Assembly (NCBI GenBank): GCA_020073165.1
Contig: JAIQFP010000002.1
Location: forward strand, 186,001 to 250,000
Reading direction: 5' to 3'
Source: Terriglobia bacterium
GTDB lineage: Bacteria; Acidobacteriota; Terriglobia; Terriglobales; Acidobacteriaceae
Length of the DNA stretch: 64,000 nt
Under the pieces are notes generated by a model, which was not told where the DNA came from, ran no database searches, and was given only the letters and a program-made list of their open reading frames with translations. Each line of letters begins with the position of its first letter. Within the stretch, counting starts at the first letter, position 1. Shown here piece by piece: positions 32,739 through 43,174 of the stretch. The position numbers and the translations under genes were made by a program.

Positions 32739-35168
32739 TTAGTACTCTGCCGGATCCATCACTTCCAGAGGGAACGCCGGTGGCTGCGCCGGCGGCCGCG
32801 GCAGCGGCGAGCTCAGCCCGGCCTGCTTCGGATCAAATGGGACGAATCCAATCTTTCCCGCTGCAGAGTTCGATAGCAGCGTGAAATTGTCGGCTGGATA
32901 CCTCGGATCCGCCAAGCGCGGGTCTTCGTTGATCGAGTGCACATCTTCTCCCAGCTTGCGCCAATCGTTGAGCGAATGCGATCGCGCTTCCCGGGGATCT
33001 TCCGGGTCGGAGGTGACGAAATTCGGTGCCTTGCCCTCCGGGTTCCAGTACAAGTTGTAGTCGAACTGGAACCTCTCCGAACAGGGAACGTCTTCCTGGC
33101 TCGTGGGGTGACGGCACACCCAGTAACCCGGGGTCCGCTGGATTGCCCCCTTGTCCCACAGCACGATATTGTGCGTGAAGATCAAAGCCGGCTGGTTGGG
33201 GTCAGCTTGCATTTGCGGTCCTTGTGGACCGCCGCCTTCCGGACGATTCCCCGGACGCTGCTGTCGACGCTGTCCTCCGAAGGGACCTTGGTTCCTCCCG
33301 AACGGGCCGCCGCCAAACGGCCCACCCTGCTGTCCCCCGCCCTGTCGGCCGCCTTGCTGCTGCCGCAGGCGCCGCATGGCCACATCCATCCCTCCAAGTT
33401 GCACGACTCCCTGGTGCCCGTAGGCGAGGATGTTGTTGGTCCAGGTATTGTTCGCCCCGCGGTTGTTGAAGATCACGCTTTGCGACGCCCGATACACCAG
33501 GTTGTTCTGCACCAGGACGTTGCTCGTGATGTTGTCCAGGTAAATCCCGATCCCGTTGTACCCGTCCTCGTCCCCAAAGGCATGAGTGACGTCATGCACC
33601 CAGTTGTTCAGGACCTTGTTGCCCGTGGTCTGGTACGTCGCCACGTAGATGCCGGCAAAATCGCTGATCAGCCCCTGCCCCTGCTTGTACACGTGGTTGT
33701 AGGAAATCGTGTTGTCGTGCGGGAACGGGCAACCACGCGGCGTGGGAACGCACACTCCGATGCCACCGCCATAAATGTCGTAAATTTCATTGTGGGTAAT
33801 GGTGTTGCCCGGCGAGTTGCCAATCCATATACCCATACCAATTCCCGACGGCAAAACTCGTCCTCCCGCGGTAATCAGATTATTCTGGAAGAGATTGTCA
33901 TGCGAGACGCTGTCCTCGGTGTCATCGCGCTGGTAGTAAGCTCCCACACGAATGCCGCCCGTGCCCAGGTCCCACAGCACACTGTTCACCACCTGGTTGT
34001 GGTGTGACGGCTCGCCGTCGCCGGTTACGAACTCCACGCCCCAGCCCCCGGTGTGTGCGATAGTGCAGCCGTCGAAGATGATGTTGTTCGAGCCCCGGAA
34101 ACTCAGCGCAGCGGGCACGTGCGGCTCGCTCTGCAGAGAGCCATGCCCCTCGGGCGGGACGACCCAGTTGTCGTGCGCAAACGTGATTCCCTTGAACGTC
34201 ACATAGCTCAAGCGATCGCCCACCACCAGTTCCGGCAGTTGCGGAACGATGACCACGTCTTTGTCCGGGCTCTCTCCCGGACGCGCCAGGTAGATCAGTT
34301 GCCACGGGGAACTCGACCGATCCAGGTACCACTCTCCCGGCTGGCTCAAGGCTTCCTTTACGTTTTCCAGCAGGTAGCGATGGCCTCGAATGAATCCGTT
34401 GTTCATGTCGCGGTACGTCGGCCCGGTCAAATAGGCGACCTTCGCTGAGGTGTCCACCTCTTTCAGCCGCAGTTTGGACATCGTCCACTTCTCGAAATCG
34501 TCGACTTCCACATCATTGATGTTGGCGTAGTTCCCCTGCAGATCGCCCGACCGAAAACGGAAACGGTCAAAACAGATGTAACCGCCTTCCTTTTGAACGA
34601 ACACGCGGCAGTCCTCGGACTGAGAATCCACGACTACCGGGCCGGCGTTGTGAAAGTATCCTTCTTTGGGGAGACGAGGGCGGTATCGCCTCTCATCGTT
34701 TACAAAAAGCGCCTCGAAAAATTTGTAGTCTTCCAAGCTTGCCGTCCACCGCCCACCTGATGTCTTCCACCCTGTGACCGGCTTGCCGCCACTGATCACA
34801 GGTTTTTCCCCCGGATAAGCCTGGTACACAATTGGCGCATTGGGAGACCCTGAGTCCCCCGCACCCAGCTTGAACGGTTCACTCAGGAAATACGTGCCCT
34901 GCCGTACCATGACCACGATCGGTGCGTTGCGTCGCGATTTCTTCAGCCCCTGCACGGCCCGCCGCGCCCGCTCCAACGTGGCGAACGGACCATCCGTCCG
35001 CTCCGCGTTAGCAGCTTCCAGGGTCCCACTCCAACTGTCGTTGCCGCTGGCAGCGACATAGAAGTCGGCCGCCCTCTGGCCATTCGCGGGCTGAACCACT
35101 CCCAGCAGGAAAAGGATCCAGGCTGCGCCGATGAGAACGAGTGTTTGCCGCAGCACTCTCCTCGCCAT
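32739..35168 (-). CDS. Secreted right-handed parallel beta-helix protein
   Basis: 809 residues from the ATG at 35168, with GGAGGG directly upstream. Signal peptide to about residue 31 (VVQPANGQ). A DFYVAASGNDSWSGTLE start and repeated NNI/HNEI/NNLVY turns mark a beta-helix like those of polysaccharide lyases and DUF1565 proteins. A low-complexity Gln/Gly/Arg/Pro/Phe insertion of about 60 residues (after GMDVAMRRLRQQQ) interrupts the coils. Probably carbohydrate-active; catalytic residues cannot be assigned. Confidence 0.85.
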   Translation of the reverse strand: MARRVLRQTLVLIGAAWILFLLGVVQPANGQRAADFYVAASGNDSWSGTLEAANAERTDGPFATLERARRAVQGLKKSRRNAPIVVMVRQGTYFLSEPFKLGAGDSGSPNAPIVYQAYPGEKPVISGGKPVTGWKTSGGRWTASLEDYKFFEALFVNDERRYRPRLPKEGYFHNAGPVVVDSQSEDCRVFVQKEGGYICFDRFRFRSGDLQGNYANINDVEVDDFEKWTMSKLRLKEVDTSAKVAYLTGPTYRDMNNGFIRGHRYLLENVKEALSQPGEWYLDRSSSPWQLIYLARPGESPDKDVVIVPQLPELVVGDRLSYVTFKGITFAHDNWVVPPEGHGSLQSEPHVPAALSFRGSNNIIFDGCTIAHTGGWGVEFVTGDGEPSHHNQVVNSVLWDLGTGGIRVGAYYQRDDTEDSVSHDNLFQNNLITAGGRVLPSGIGMGIWIGNSPGNTITHNEIYDIYGGGIGVCVPTPRGCPFPHDNTISYNHVYKQGQGLISDFAGIYVATYQTTGNKVLNNWVHDVTHAFGDEDGYNGIGIYLDNITSNVLVQNNLVYRASQSVIFNNRGANNTWTNNILAYGHQGVVQLGGMDVAMRRLRQQQGGRQGGGQQGGPFGGGPFGRNQGPFGGQRRQQRPGNRPEGGGPQGPQMQADPNQPALIFTHNIVLWDKGAIQRTPGYWVCRHPTSQEDVPCSERFQFDYNLYWNPEGKAPNFVTSDPEDPREARSHSLNDWRKLGEDVHSINEDPRLADPRYPADNFTLLSNSAAGKIGFVPFDPKQAGLSSPLPRPPAQPPAFPLEVMDPAEY

Positions 35169-35301
35169 GAACCCTCCAGACAACGCCACAATCGGTGGTT
35201 GGGAATGCGGTATCGAATTAAACCCGAGAATCGCCTGCAAGTTACGCTTAGTTGTGGTAGATGTTCAAGGCTGAATCCGGATGCCCCGGAGAAAGGGTCT
35301 T

Positions 35302-35748
35302 ATGCCTCGCAAGCCACCACCCTTTTCGCAAGCCATTCAAACCAAGCTGCAAAGGGCCAGGGTGGCGCGGCTTGCGACCCTAGATGAGAAGTGTCGACCG
35401 CACATCGTACCAGTCTGTTTCGCTTGCGATGGCCCGGTTTTCTACACCGCCGTGGATCGCAAGCCCAAGCGCGTCGCCCCCCAAAGACTGGCGCGCCTGC
35501 GAAATATTCGCGCCACTCCCCAGGTGGCCCTCCTCATCGACCACTACGACGAAGATTGGACACAACTCTGGTTCATCCTGGTGCGTGGCAAGGCAAAGCT
35601 GCTTCCAAAGTCGGCGCGCGAGGAGCGCGCCCGGGCAATTCGCAGGCTGCGCAGAAAATATCCGCAGTATGCCAAAAGGATGCTGCCCGAGGACGCACCC
35701 ATCGTTCGCATCACGCCGAAGCGCATCATCTCCTGGGGAAGTATTTAG
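35302..35748 (+). CDS. PPOX-class (pyridoxamine oxidase-like) F420-type protein
   Basis: 148 residues from the ATG at 35302 (GAAAGGG upstream). Split-barrel fold: RVARLATLDEKCRPHIVPVCFACDGPVFYTAVDRKPKR matches the PPOX-class F420-dependent group (TIGR03668-like). A luciferase-family gene follows convergently. Cofactor choice (F420 versus FMN) is inferred. Confidence 0.85.
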   Translation: MPRKPPPFSQAIQTKLQRARVARLATLDEKCRPHIVPVCFACDGPVFYTAVDRKPKRVAPQRLARLRNIRATPQVALLIDHYDEDWTQLWFILVRGKAKLLPKSAREERARAIRRLRRKYPQYAKRMLPEDAPIVRITPKRIISWGSI

Positions 35749-35890
35749 CATGCGGGCGGAAGAACTTTCCCCGGTGGACTGCCACCCCGCTATCCGTTTG
35801 TTCCCGCTACCCCAATTGTGCGGGTGTCCCATTGGACAACCAGCAGCAGGAAGCGCCGGCGTCCCGCCGGACTCGCTTTCCAACTTGCCC

Positions 35891-36808
35891 CTACGCCAAT
35901 TTTCGCAACTGCTCCATCAGGCCCAGCCACTGGTCCAATGACTGCCCGCCCGCCGCGAACGTTGGATCGAAGAAAAGCTCGTGCGCTCCAATGCGCCGGC
36001 ATCCGGCAATATCTTCTTTGATCTGTTCGACCGACCCGTTGAAGATCATGCGTTCTTTCCCCAGCGCCTTGGCATTGATCTCCAGGTTGGCCCGCACCAC
36101 CAGGGCCAGCGCCGACGGATCCCGTCCCGCTTCCTTGGTCATTTGCTTGATCGCGCCGAACATCTGCGCCATCCCTTCCACCGGAATCCCCACTGGATTC
36201 CATCCATCCGCCATCGTCGCCAGCCGCTTCAACGCCGCGGGAGCAAAAGCCGCCATGTAGATGGGCGGATGCGGCTTCTGCGTTGGCTTTGGCCCGATGT
36301 AGGACTTGGGGATCTGGTAGAACTTCCCATGAAACTCCACCGGGTTGGTGGTCCAGATCGCCTTGAGCGCTTGCAGAAATTCGTCGGCCATCGCGCCGCG
36401 TTTCTTGATGTCGGCGCCCGTTGCATCCATCTCGTCCTTCGACCAGCCCAGTCCCAGCCCCAGCCGCACCCGCCCACCGGAAAGCACATCGAGCGTGGTC
36501 AAGCGGCGCGCCAGCGTGACCGGGTTGTGGTAGGGAATGTCGAGCACGCTTGTACCCAGCGCAATCTTGCGCGTCTGCGCGGCGGCAAAGGTCAGCGTGT
36601 CCAGCGGGTCGAGCGCGTGTTTGTAGGGCTCCGGCAGCGATCCATCCGGCGTCCCCGGATAGGGCGACTGAGGTTTGACCGGCCACAGCAGCCGCTCTAT
36701 CGTCCAAAGGCTGTCGTAGCCCAGCGCTTCAGCCCGCTGCGCCACTTTCGACACTGCTTCGGCGGTCGCGACCGGCCCGATGTTGGGAAGCGCAAAGCCA
36801 ATTCTCAT
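35891..36808 (-). CDS. Luciferase-like (LLM) F420-dependent oxidoreductase
   Basis: 305 residues from the ATG at 36808, AAGGA upstream. TIM-barrel of the bacterial luciferase/F420 family: MRIGFALPNIGP, RKIALGTSVLDIPYHNPVTLARRLTTLDVLSGGRVRLGLGLGW and a C-terminal GCRRIGAHELFFD. Substrate unknown. Converges with the PPOX gene. Confidence 0.9.
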   Translation of the reverse strand: MRIGFALPNIGPVATAEAVSKVAQRAEALGYDSLWTIERLLWPVKPQSPYPGTPDGSLPEPYKHALDPLDTLTFAAAQTRKIALGTSVLDIPYHNPVTLARRLTTLDVLSGGRVRLGLGLGWSKDEMDATGADIKKRGAMADEFLQALKAIWTTNPVEFHGKFYQIPKSYIGPKPTQKPHPPIYMAAFAPAALKRLATMADGWNPVGIPVEGMAQMFGAIKQMTKEAGRDPSALALVVRANLEINAKALGKERMIFNGSVEQIKEDIAGCRRIGAHELFFDPTFAAGGQSLDQWLGLMEQLRKLA

Positions 36809-36969
36809 CGCAGAGAGGTCCTTTCGAGAAGGTTGGTAAGAGCAGCCACTTCGGATGCGCGCGATTATACCGCCTGCCGGCACGCGGCAGGGCCACTTCC
36901 GTGGTTTCGACGTCCCGGTACGCGGCCGAGGAAATTGCGGCCACCCTTCGAACGCCGTGCTGCTCGACG

Positions 36970-37596
36970 TTAATGGGGGTGGTGGGCCCGGCCGGGTATG
37001 ACGACGATGTACGCATCGGGCTGGCCCGCCCGGATCACGCGCGGCATACTTAGACCTGGCGGTGGTGAACCAATGTCCTGATCTGTGGCGTACGGCGCGT
37101 AGAACATGAGATGCGGCGGCCCGTGAACGATTCGATTTCCGGAAACCAGGAGAAAGACGCTGTCGGACATCATGTACACGATCCCAGGCTTGCTCGGCGC
37201 CTTGAACCTCCCGCTCGTGTAGCCCTGGTCCAGTTCCGCCTTGATCTGGTCCTCACTCTTGCCCTTGGCCCGCTCCTCTTCCACAAAGAGTCGGGCTGGA
37301 AGAGTAGTCGCAGTTCCTTCCGCGTCGAAACAGGTGGGCTCGCAATTCCAGGGAGTCTGCCGGTCTACAAAGCAAGAGAACCCATTGGTCCCTTCGCGGA
37401 CTTTGACATAACCGCTGCGCTCCAGCAGGTAGACCGTGGCTTTGCCTGAGATTTCAGTTGGCGCCGCACTCTCTGCGAGCTTGATCCTGTCCTCGCGCGG
37501 CAGGGAAAAATCATAAGCTGGTTTCGGCATGTCCGCCTGGGAGAACATCATCAGGCTTCCAGCAAGAAAAAACGCAACCGGGAGGATCACCCGCAT
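36970..37596 (-). CDS. Secreted hypothetical protein
   Basis: 208 residues with a clear N-terminal export helix (VILPVAFFLAGSLMMFSQA). Two cysteines (FSCFVDRQTPWNCEPTCFD region, three Cys) may form disulfides. The C-terminal part VFLLVSGNRIVHGPPHLMFYAP is not one I recognise. Lies downstream of the carrier-protein gene by 350 bp, so probably a separate unit. Confidence 0.65.
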   Translation of the reverse strand: MRVILPVAFFLAGSLMMFSQADMPKPAYDFSLPREDRIKLAESAAPTEISGKATVYLLERSGYVKVREGTNGFSCFVDRQTPWNCEPTCFDAEGTATTLPARLFVEEERAKGKSEDQIKAELDQGYTSGRFKAPSKPGIVYMMSDSVFLLVSGNRIVHGPPHLMFYAPYATDQDIGSPPPGLSMPRVIRAGQPDAYIVVIPGRAHHPH

Positions 37597-37942
37597 GCTT
37601 TGCCTCCGGACGCGAGCCCAGGGCCTGTCGGGCTCTTCCTGAGCGAGATTAGACGCTGGAGGCTGCGGCCGGTTAGCGTTTGTAATCTGGCGCCCGTGAC
37701 ATACACAACAACGTGTCTGGTGCTGGGGGGCTAACCGACTTTTCCCGACGGAAGTAACACCGGGGTGCGCGAGCTTTCGTGGTTCTTAGGGTAGGCTCGG
37801 GCGGCACACGATCGAAACGCTCTTATTCCCCGCGGACACTCCGGTGGGGCACTGGGAGACCGGCACCCGCCCTTCGAGAGTTGAGTCCAACAGCCACCGA
37901 CGGCCGACCTGGCTCAGCAAGACGGGATCCCAAGGCCGCCAG
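37597..37942. other. Gene-free interval
   Basis: 346 bp between the secreted protein and the carrier protein gene. A weak foldback CCCCACCGG...CCGCGGGG (about 37840) might end the cassette transcript, but it has no T-run on the minus strand. Nothing else seen. Confidence 0.4.
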
Positions 37943-38224
37943 CTACCGGGAAGCGGCTTTCTCGCCCTTCGCGGCCAGCTTGCCGGTCACGAAGTTTTCG
38001 ATGGTACGAAGGCTCTCAAAATTCTGATTGGTGATCTCTTCGTCGCCGATGCGGATCCCGAACGTCTCTTCCAGAAACGACACCAGCCGGAAGATACCCA
38101 GCGAATCGACAATGCCGCTCTCGGTGAGGGAATCGTCGTCGTCCACTTTCGTGATGCCCTTACTCTGGGCGTTCTCCATCACAAACGGCATAAGTCTTGC
38201 TTTGATTGAGCCTGCTTCGGTCAT
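37943..38224 (-). CDS. Stand-alone acyl/peptidyl carrier protein (PltL-like role)
   Basis: 93 residues, one carrier domain. The phosphopantetheine serine is Ser41 in SGIVDSLGIFRLVSFLEETFGI. No thioesterase or other domain is fused. Last gene of the halogenase cassette, 68 bases after the adenylation gene. Inferred role: hold proline, then pyrrole-2-carboxyl and its halogenated form, as a thioester. A 4'-phosphopantetheinyl transferase must be supplied from elsewhere. Confidence 0.88.
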   Translation of the reverse strand: MTEAGSIKARLMPFVMENAQSKGITKVDDDDSLTESGIVDSLGIFRLVSFLEETFGIRIGDEEITNQNFESLRTIENFVTGKLAAKGEKAASR

Positions 38225-38292
38225 AGTCCCCTCTGTTCGGCCGCGGCCGACAATTTAAAAAAGATAACTTCTATACGATGCTCCCCGCACTG

Positions 38293-39870
<1,578 letters not shown>

Positions 39871-39886
39871 CGATGGCTCCTGTGGT

Positions 39887-41086
39887 TCATCCCTGTTCTC
39901 GCCGCGCGGGGATTGCCGGTGGCGCCGCCGGCGCTACGTCAGAGACTCCGTGAAAACCGGCGATGATCTTCTTCTGAATCTCCGTCGTACCGGAATAAAT
40001 CTTGCCTGAGATCGCATCGCGCAACTCGCGTTCGATCTGATACTCGGTCATGTACCCATACCCACCGTGAATCTGAATCGCGTCCAGGCAACTCTGGATG
40101 CAGGCATCCGCTACGTACGCCTTGGCAATCGAACCTTCCCGCAGCGCGTGCCTTCCCTGGCTCTTCAGCCAGGCGGCTTTGTAGAGCACCAGGCGCGCCG
40201 TTTCCAACCGGATGTCCATGTCCGCAATCTTGGTGGAGATGGGGGCGAAATTGCCGATTGGCTGACCGAACTGCCGGCGCTCTTTGGCGTACTTCACAGA
40301 AGTCTCCAGCATCCGCTGCATCGCGCCCAGATGGCTGGCCATGATGCAGATGCGCTCCCACTCCATCGAAACCGTGAAGATGACCTGGCCGCCGCCTTCC
40401 CTGCCCAATAGGTTCTCCACCGGCACTTCCACATCAACCAACGACAGTTCTGCCATGGGAGAAGTGCGCAGCCCCATCTTGTGGAGCTTCTTGCTGATAC
40501 TGAAACCCGGCGTATCCTTGTCCACCAGAAAGGCAGTAATACCGCCGGCGCCTTTCTCGGGATCAAGGTTGGCGAAGATGATGATCACCTCGGCATTCTG
40601 CGCGTTGGTGATGAAGGTCTTCGAACCGTTGATCACATAGCGATCGCCCTTGCGCTCGGCACGGCTGAGCATGCTGAACGCATCCGAGCCCGACATCGGC
40701 TCCGTCATGGCGTGCAGCCCGATCCATTCGCCGCTGACCAGCTTCGGGAGATATTTCTTCTTCTGCGCTTCGGTCCCGAAGTGCAGAATGGGGATTTCCG
40801 AAGTCCACATGTGGGCATTGATCGAAAAAATCAGGCCGTTGTCCCGGCAGCCATAGCCCAGTGCCTCCAGCCCGCACACCGTGGTCAGGATGTCGGCGTC
40901 GCCGCCGCCATACTCCTGCGGCACGGGCAATCCCTGGATGCCGAACTTGGCACACTTCCGCCACGCGTCCCAGGAAAACTCTTCATGGAGATCGCGTTCG
41001 ATGAGGTTGTCGTTCAGCTCCTCCTGCGCGAAGCGAATCACCTCGCGTCGAAAAGCTTGCTGTTCCTCATTCCAGGCAAAGTCCAA
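39887..41086 (-). CDS. Acyl-CoA-dehydrogenase-like flavoprotein, predicted prolyl-carrier dehydrogenase (PltE-like)
   Basis: 399 residues, complete acyl-CoA dehydrogenase fold. ALGYGCRDNGLIFSINAH, FITNAQNAEV and SMEWERICIMASHLGAM closely resemble remembered PltE sequence. The usual C-terminal YEGT catalytic glutamate is replaced by Ser365 in IYSGTTEIQ, as in PltE; Glu244 in WER is the likely base. In pyrrole pathways this enzyme oxidises prolyl-S-carrier by four electrons to pyrrolyl-S-carrier. A general acyl-CoA dehydrogenase is the alternative, less likely given the neighbours. Confidence 0.83.
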   Translation of the reverse strand: MDFAWNEEQQAFRREVIRFAQEELNDNLIERDLHEEFSWDAWRKCAKFGIQGLPVPQEYGGGDADILTTVCGLEALGYGCRDNGLIFSINAHMWTSEIPILHFGTEAQKKKYLPKLVSGEWIGLHAMTEPMSGSDAFSMLSRAERKGDRYVINGSKTFITNAQNAEVIIIFANLDPEKGAGGITAFLVDKDTPGFSISKKLHKMGLRTSPMAELSLVDVEVPVENLLGREGGGQVIFTVSMEWERICIMASHLGAMQRMLETSVKYAKERRQFGQPIGNFAPISTKIADMDIRLETARLVLYKAAWLKSQGRHALREGSIAKAYVADACIQSCLDAIQIHGGYGYMTEYQIERELRDAISGKIYSGTTEIQKKIIAGFHGVSDVAPAAPPAIPARREQG

Positions 41087-41126
41087 ATCTCACCCTTTCG
41101 TCTGGCCCGGCGGCCTTGACCGCGGC

Positions 41127-41705
41127 TTAGCCTACGGTCGTCTTCGCGAAACGCTGCGGCTTGCCTCCGCGCAGGCGAATCCGCGCGGGTACTCCCACAA
41201 TCGTGGTGTCATCGGGAACATCGGTCAGCACCAGGCTGTTCGCCATAATCACGACGTTGTTGCCAACTTTGGCAGTTCCCAGCAACTTCGCGCCCGGACC
41301 GAAGAACACGTTGTCCCCAATCCCTCTGGAACCAGCAGAAATCACCACCCCGCTGCACACGGTACAGTTGGCGCCAATCCTGGTTGCACCCACAAAAACC
41401 GCGTATGGCGTGTGCACCACCAAGCCCGGACCAATCTCGGCGTCACGATCAATGATGATTCCGGTCCATAGTCTTACCCATCGTTCCAGCACAACCGCCA
41501 CGATCATCAGCAACTGCTTCACGACCGGAATGCGAAGCTTCACCACCCAATGCGCAAAGCGATAGGTAATAATCGTCCAGGTATTCATCGCCGCCAGGAT
41601 CCGTAGGTTGGATAGCCAAACCGATCGACTCCATCCCCCCGATTCCAGCGTGAATTTGCGATCTGCCCTGTTCTTTGCGAAATCGCCGCGCAGATTGTCA
41701 AGCAT
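41127..41705 (-). CDS. Left-handed beta-helix (hexapeptide) acyltransferase
   Basis: 192 residues. An N-terminal helical part (about 1-80) is followed by hexapeptide repeats (IDRDAEIGPGLVVHTPYAVFVGATRIGANCTVCSGVVISAG) and the exit VGVPARIRLRGG, as in serine acetyltransferase/CysE-type and sugar O-acetyltransferases. Lies between halogenase and dehydrogenase genes, same strand. It may transfer the carrier-bound acyl group or acetyl-CoA to a hydroxyl; no thioesterase is present, so it is the only off-loading candidate. That role is inference. Confidence 0.8.
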   Translation of the reverse strand: MLDNLRGDFAKNRADRKFTLESGGWSRSVWLSNLRILAAMNTWTIITYRFAHWVVKLRIPVVKQLLMIVAVVLERWVRLWTGIIIDRDAEIGPGLVVHTPYAVFVGATRIGANCTVCSGVVISAGSRGIGDNVFFGPGAKLLGTAKVGNNVVIMANSLVLTDVPDDTTIVGVPARIRLRGGKPQRFAKTTVG

Positions 41706-41771
41706 GGTAGACCTTCACCGCCGTAGCTAACGAGGCTGACAGGGGGCCACATCCGGGGGATGGCAGTTCGA

Positions 41772-41800
41772 GGCGGAGCCGAACCAAGCCAGGCTCCGCC
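41772..41800. repeat. GGCGGAGCC hairpin downstream of the halogenase gene
   Basis: Nine-bp arms GGCGGAGCC (41772-41780) and GGCTCCGCC (41792-41800), 11-base loop, just past the halogenase stop. No T-run follows on the minus strand, so it may be a REP-type unit or a processing or attenuation hairpin, not a full terminator. Confidence 0.6.
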
Positions 41801-41806
41801 CTACCT

Positions 41807-43174
41807 TCAATCTGCATGGGCTTGGGCAAAGGCATTCGCTGTAAGGTCTCCGAGGAAGCCATGCAGAGAATGCTTCGGATTCTTCTCGACCTCCGTCACA
41901 ATGTTGCGCATCCGCGTCAATACTTCCGGCTCGGCATCATCATAGACATCTCCCTGCAACAGCTTGAGCACGTCGAGACGGTAGCGCGGATCCTGCACAA
42001 ACGCTGTGAACAGCACGTTCAGCCGGTAGTAGACGGTGATGAAGTTGTACCAGTTCCTGGTGCCGCGGCGGATGGTGGACTCATAGGCGTGAAACGCTTC
42101 GCGGCGGAAGTCACCGCTTTCCAGCGCCCCGATGATGTCCCGGTGGGCAAAGCGCGAACAATTCAGCGCGATGCTCACGCCCGTGGAGAAAATCGGATCC
42201 ACGAAACGTCCCGCATCCCCTACCAGGACCACTCGATCTCCCGCCAGTTGCTTCATCGCGTAGCTGTAATCGCCTTCTTCCTTGAAGGGGCGAACCTGTT
42301 GCGACCCCTGCGCTTTCAGCCCCTCGTACAGCTCCGGCCGGCTCTTGATGCATTCCCAGAAGAACTGCTCACGCGACTCTTTGCTCTTCGCGAAGTTCTT
42401 CTTTTGGGTGACCACGCCAATACTGGTGGTGGTCTCGGTGATCGGGATCTGCCAGACCCAGGTGTTGGTGATGGGAAGGAAGTGAATGAAGATGTAGTCT
42501 CCCATCGTGTCTTTCTTCTTCGCCATGCAGCGGCGGTCGTAGCCGTCGAACCAGGTATGAATGGCGTACTGATCGAAGACCGTGTCCTGGATGCGCCACT
42601 TGAGTTGGTTGCCCACCAGGGTCTTGCGGCCACTGGCATCTACCACGATGCGGCAGCTTGTGCTCATTTGCTTCTTGCCGATGGCGTACTTGATGGCGGC
42701 CTGATTGGGATCGGTGAAGTCCACACCGCTGACACTCACGCCCTCGTAAACCTTGGCCCCAAGTCCGTTGGCGTGCTGCAGCAGCATCAGGTCAAACTTG
42801 CCGCGGTCCACGTGATAGGTGTACTTCTGCCCGACGCCGGGCTGGTCGCGTTCTTCGAAGCGAATGTCCACGTGATCGTCGGCCGAAACACCTCCGAAGT
42901 CCACGTCGTACAGCTTGGCATCCGATGCAGCTGTCCAAGCCGCGCCCAGCTTGTGGGGAAACTTGGCTTCCTCCATCTTGTGCAGAAAGTCCAGCTCCTT
43001 GAAGACCCGGGTCGAGGATGGAACCAGCGACTCGCCCACGTGGGGACGGGGCATGAGCTCGCGCTCGAAAACCACGCAGCTAACCCCTGCTTTTGCCAGG
43101 TAAGCTGCCATGCTCGAGCCCGCCGGTCCGCCCCCGATGATCCCCACTTCAAAATCAGGTACGGAATGATTCAT
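41807..43174 (-). CDS. Flavin-dependent halogenase (carrier-protein-substrate type)
   Basis: About 455 residues from the ATG at 43174; an ATG at 43195 adds seven (motif numbers below use the longer form). FAD motif GIIGGGPAGSSMAAYLAKAG, the halogenase signature WxWxIP as WVWQIP (246-251), a lysine after FPH (Lys82) at the catalytic position, and FVDPIFSTGVSIAL as in CndH-type enzymes. Tryptophan halogenases are longer (~530), so a carrier-bound substrate as for PltA fits better. It needs reduced FAD from a separate reductase. First gene of the cassette. Confidence 0.88.
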   Translation of the reverse strand: MNHSVPDFEVGIIGGGPAGSSMAAYLAKAGVSCVVFERELMPRPHVGESLVPSSTRVFKELDFLHKMEEAKFPHKLGAAWTAASDAKLYDVDFGGVSADDHVDIRFEERDQPGVGQKYTYHVDRGKFDLMLLQHANGLGAKVYEGVSVSGVDFTDPNQAAIKYAIGKKQMSTSCRIVVDASGRKTLVGNQLKWRIQDTVFDQYAIHTWFDGYDRRCMAKKKDTMGDYIFIHFLPITNTWVWQIPITETTTSIGVVTQKKNFAKSKESREQFFWECIKSRPELYEGLKAQGSQQVRPFKEEGDYSYAMKQLAGDRVVLVGDAGRFVDPIFSTGVSIALNCSRFAHRDIIGALESGDFRREAFHAYESTIRRGTRNWYNFITVYYRLNVLFTAFVQDPRYRLDVLKLLQGDVYDDAEPEVLTRMRNIVTEVEKNPKHSLHGFLGDLTANAFAQAHAD

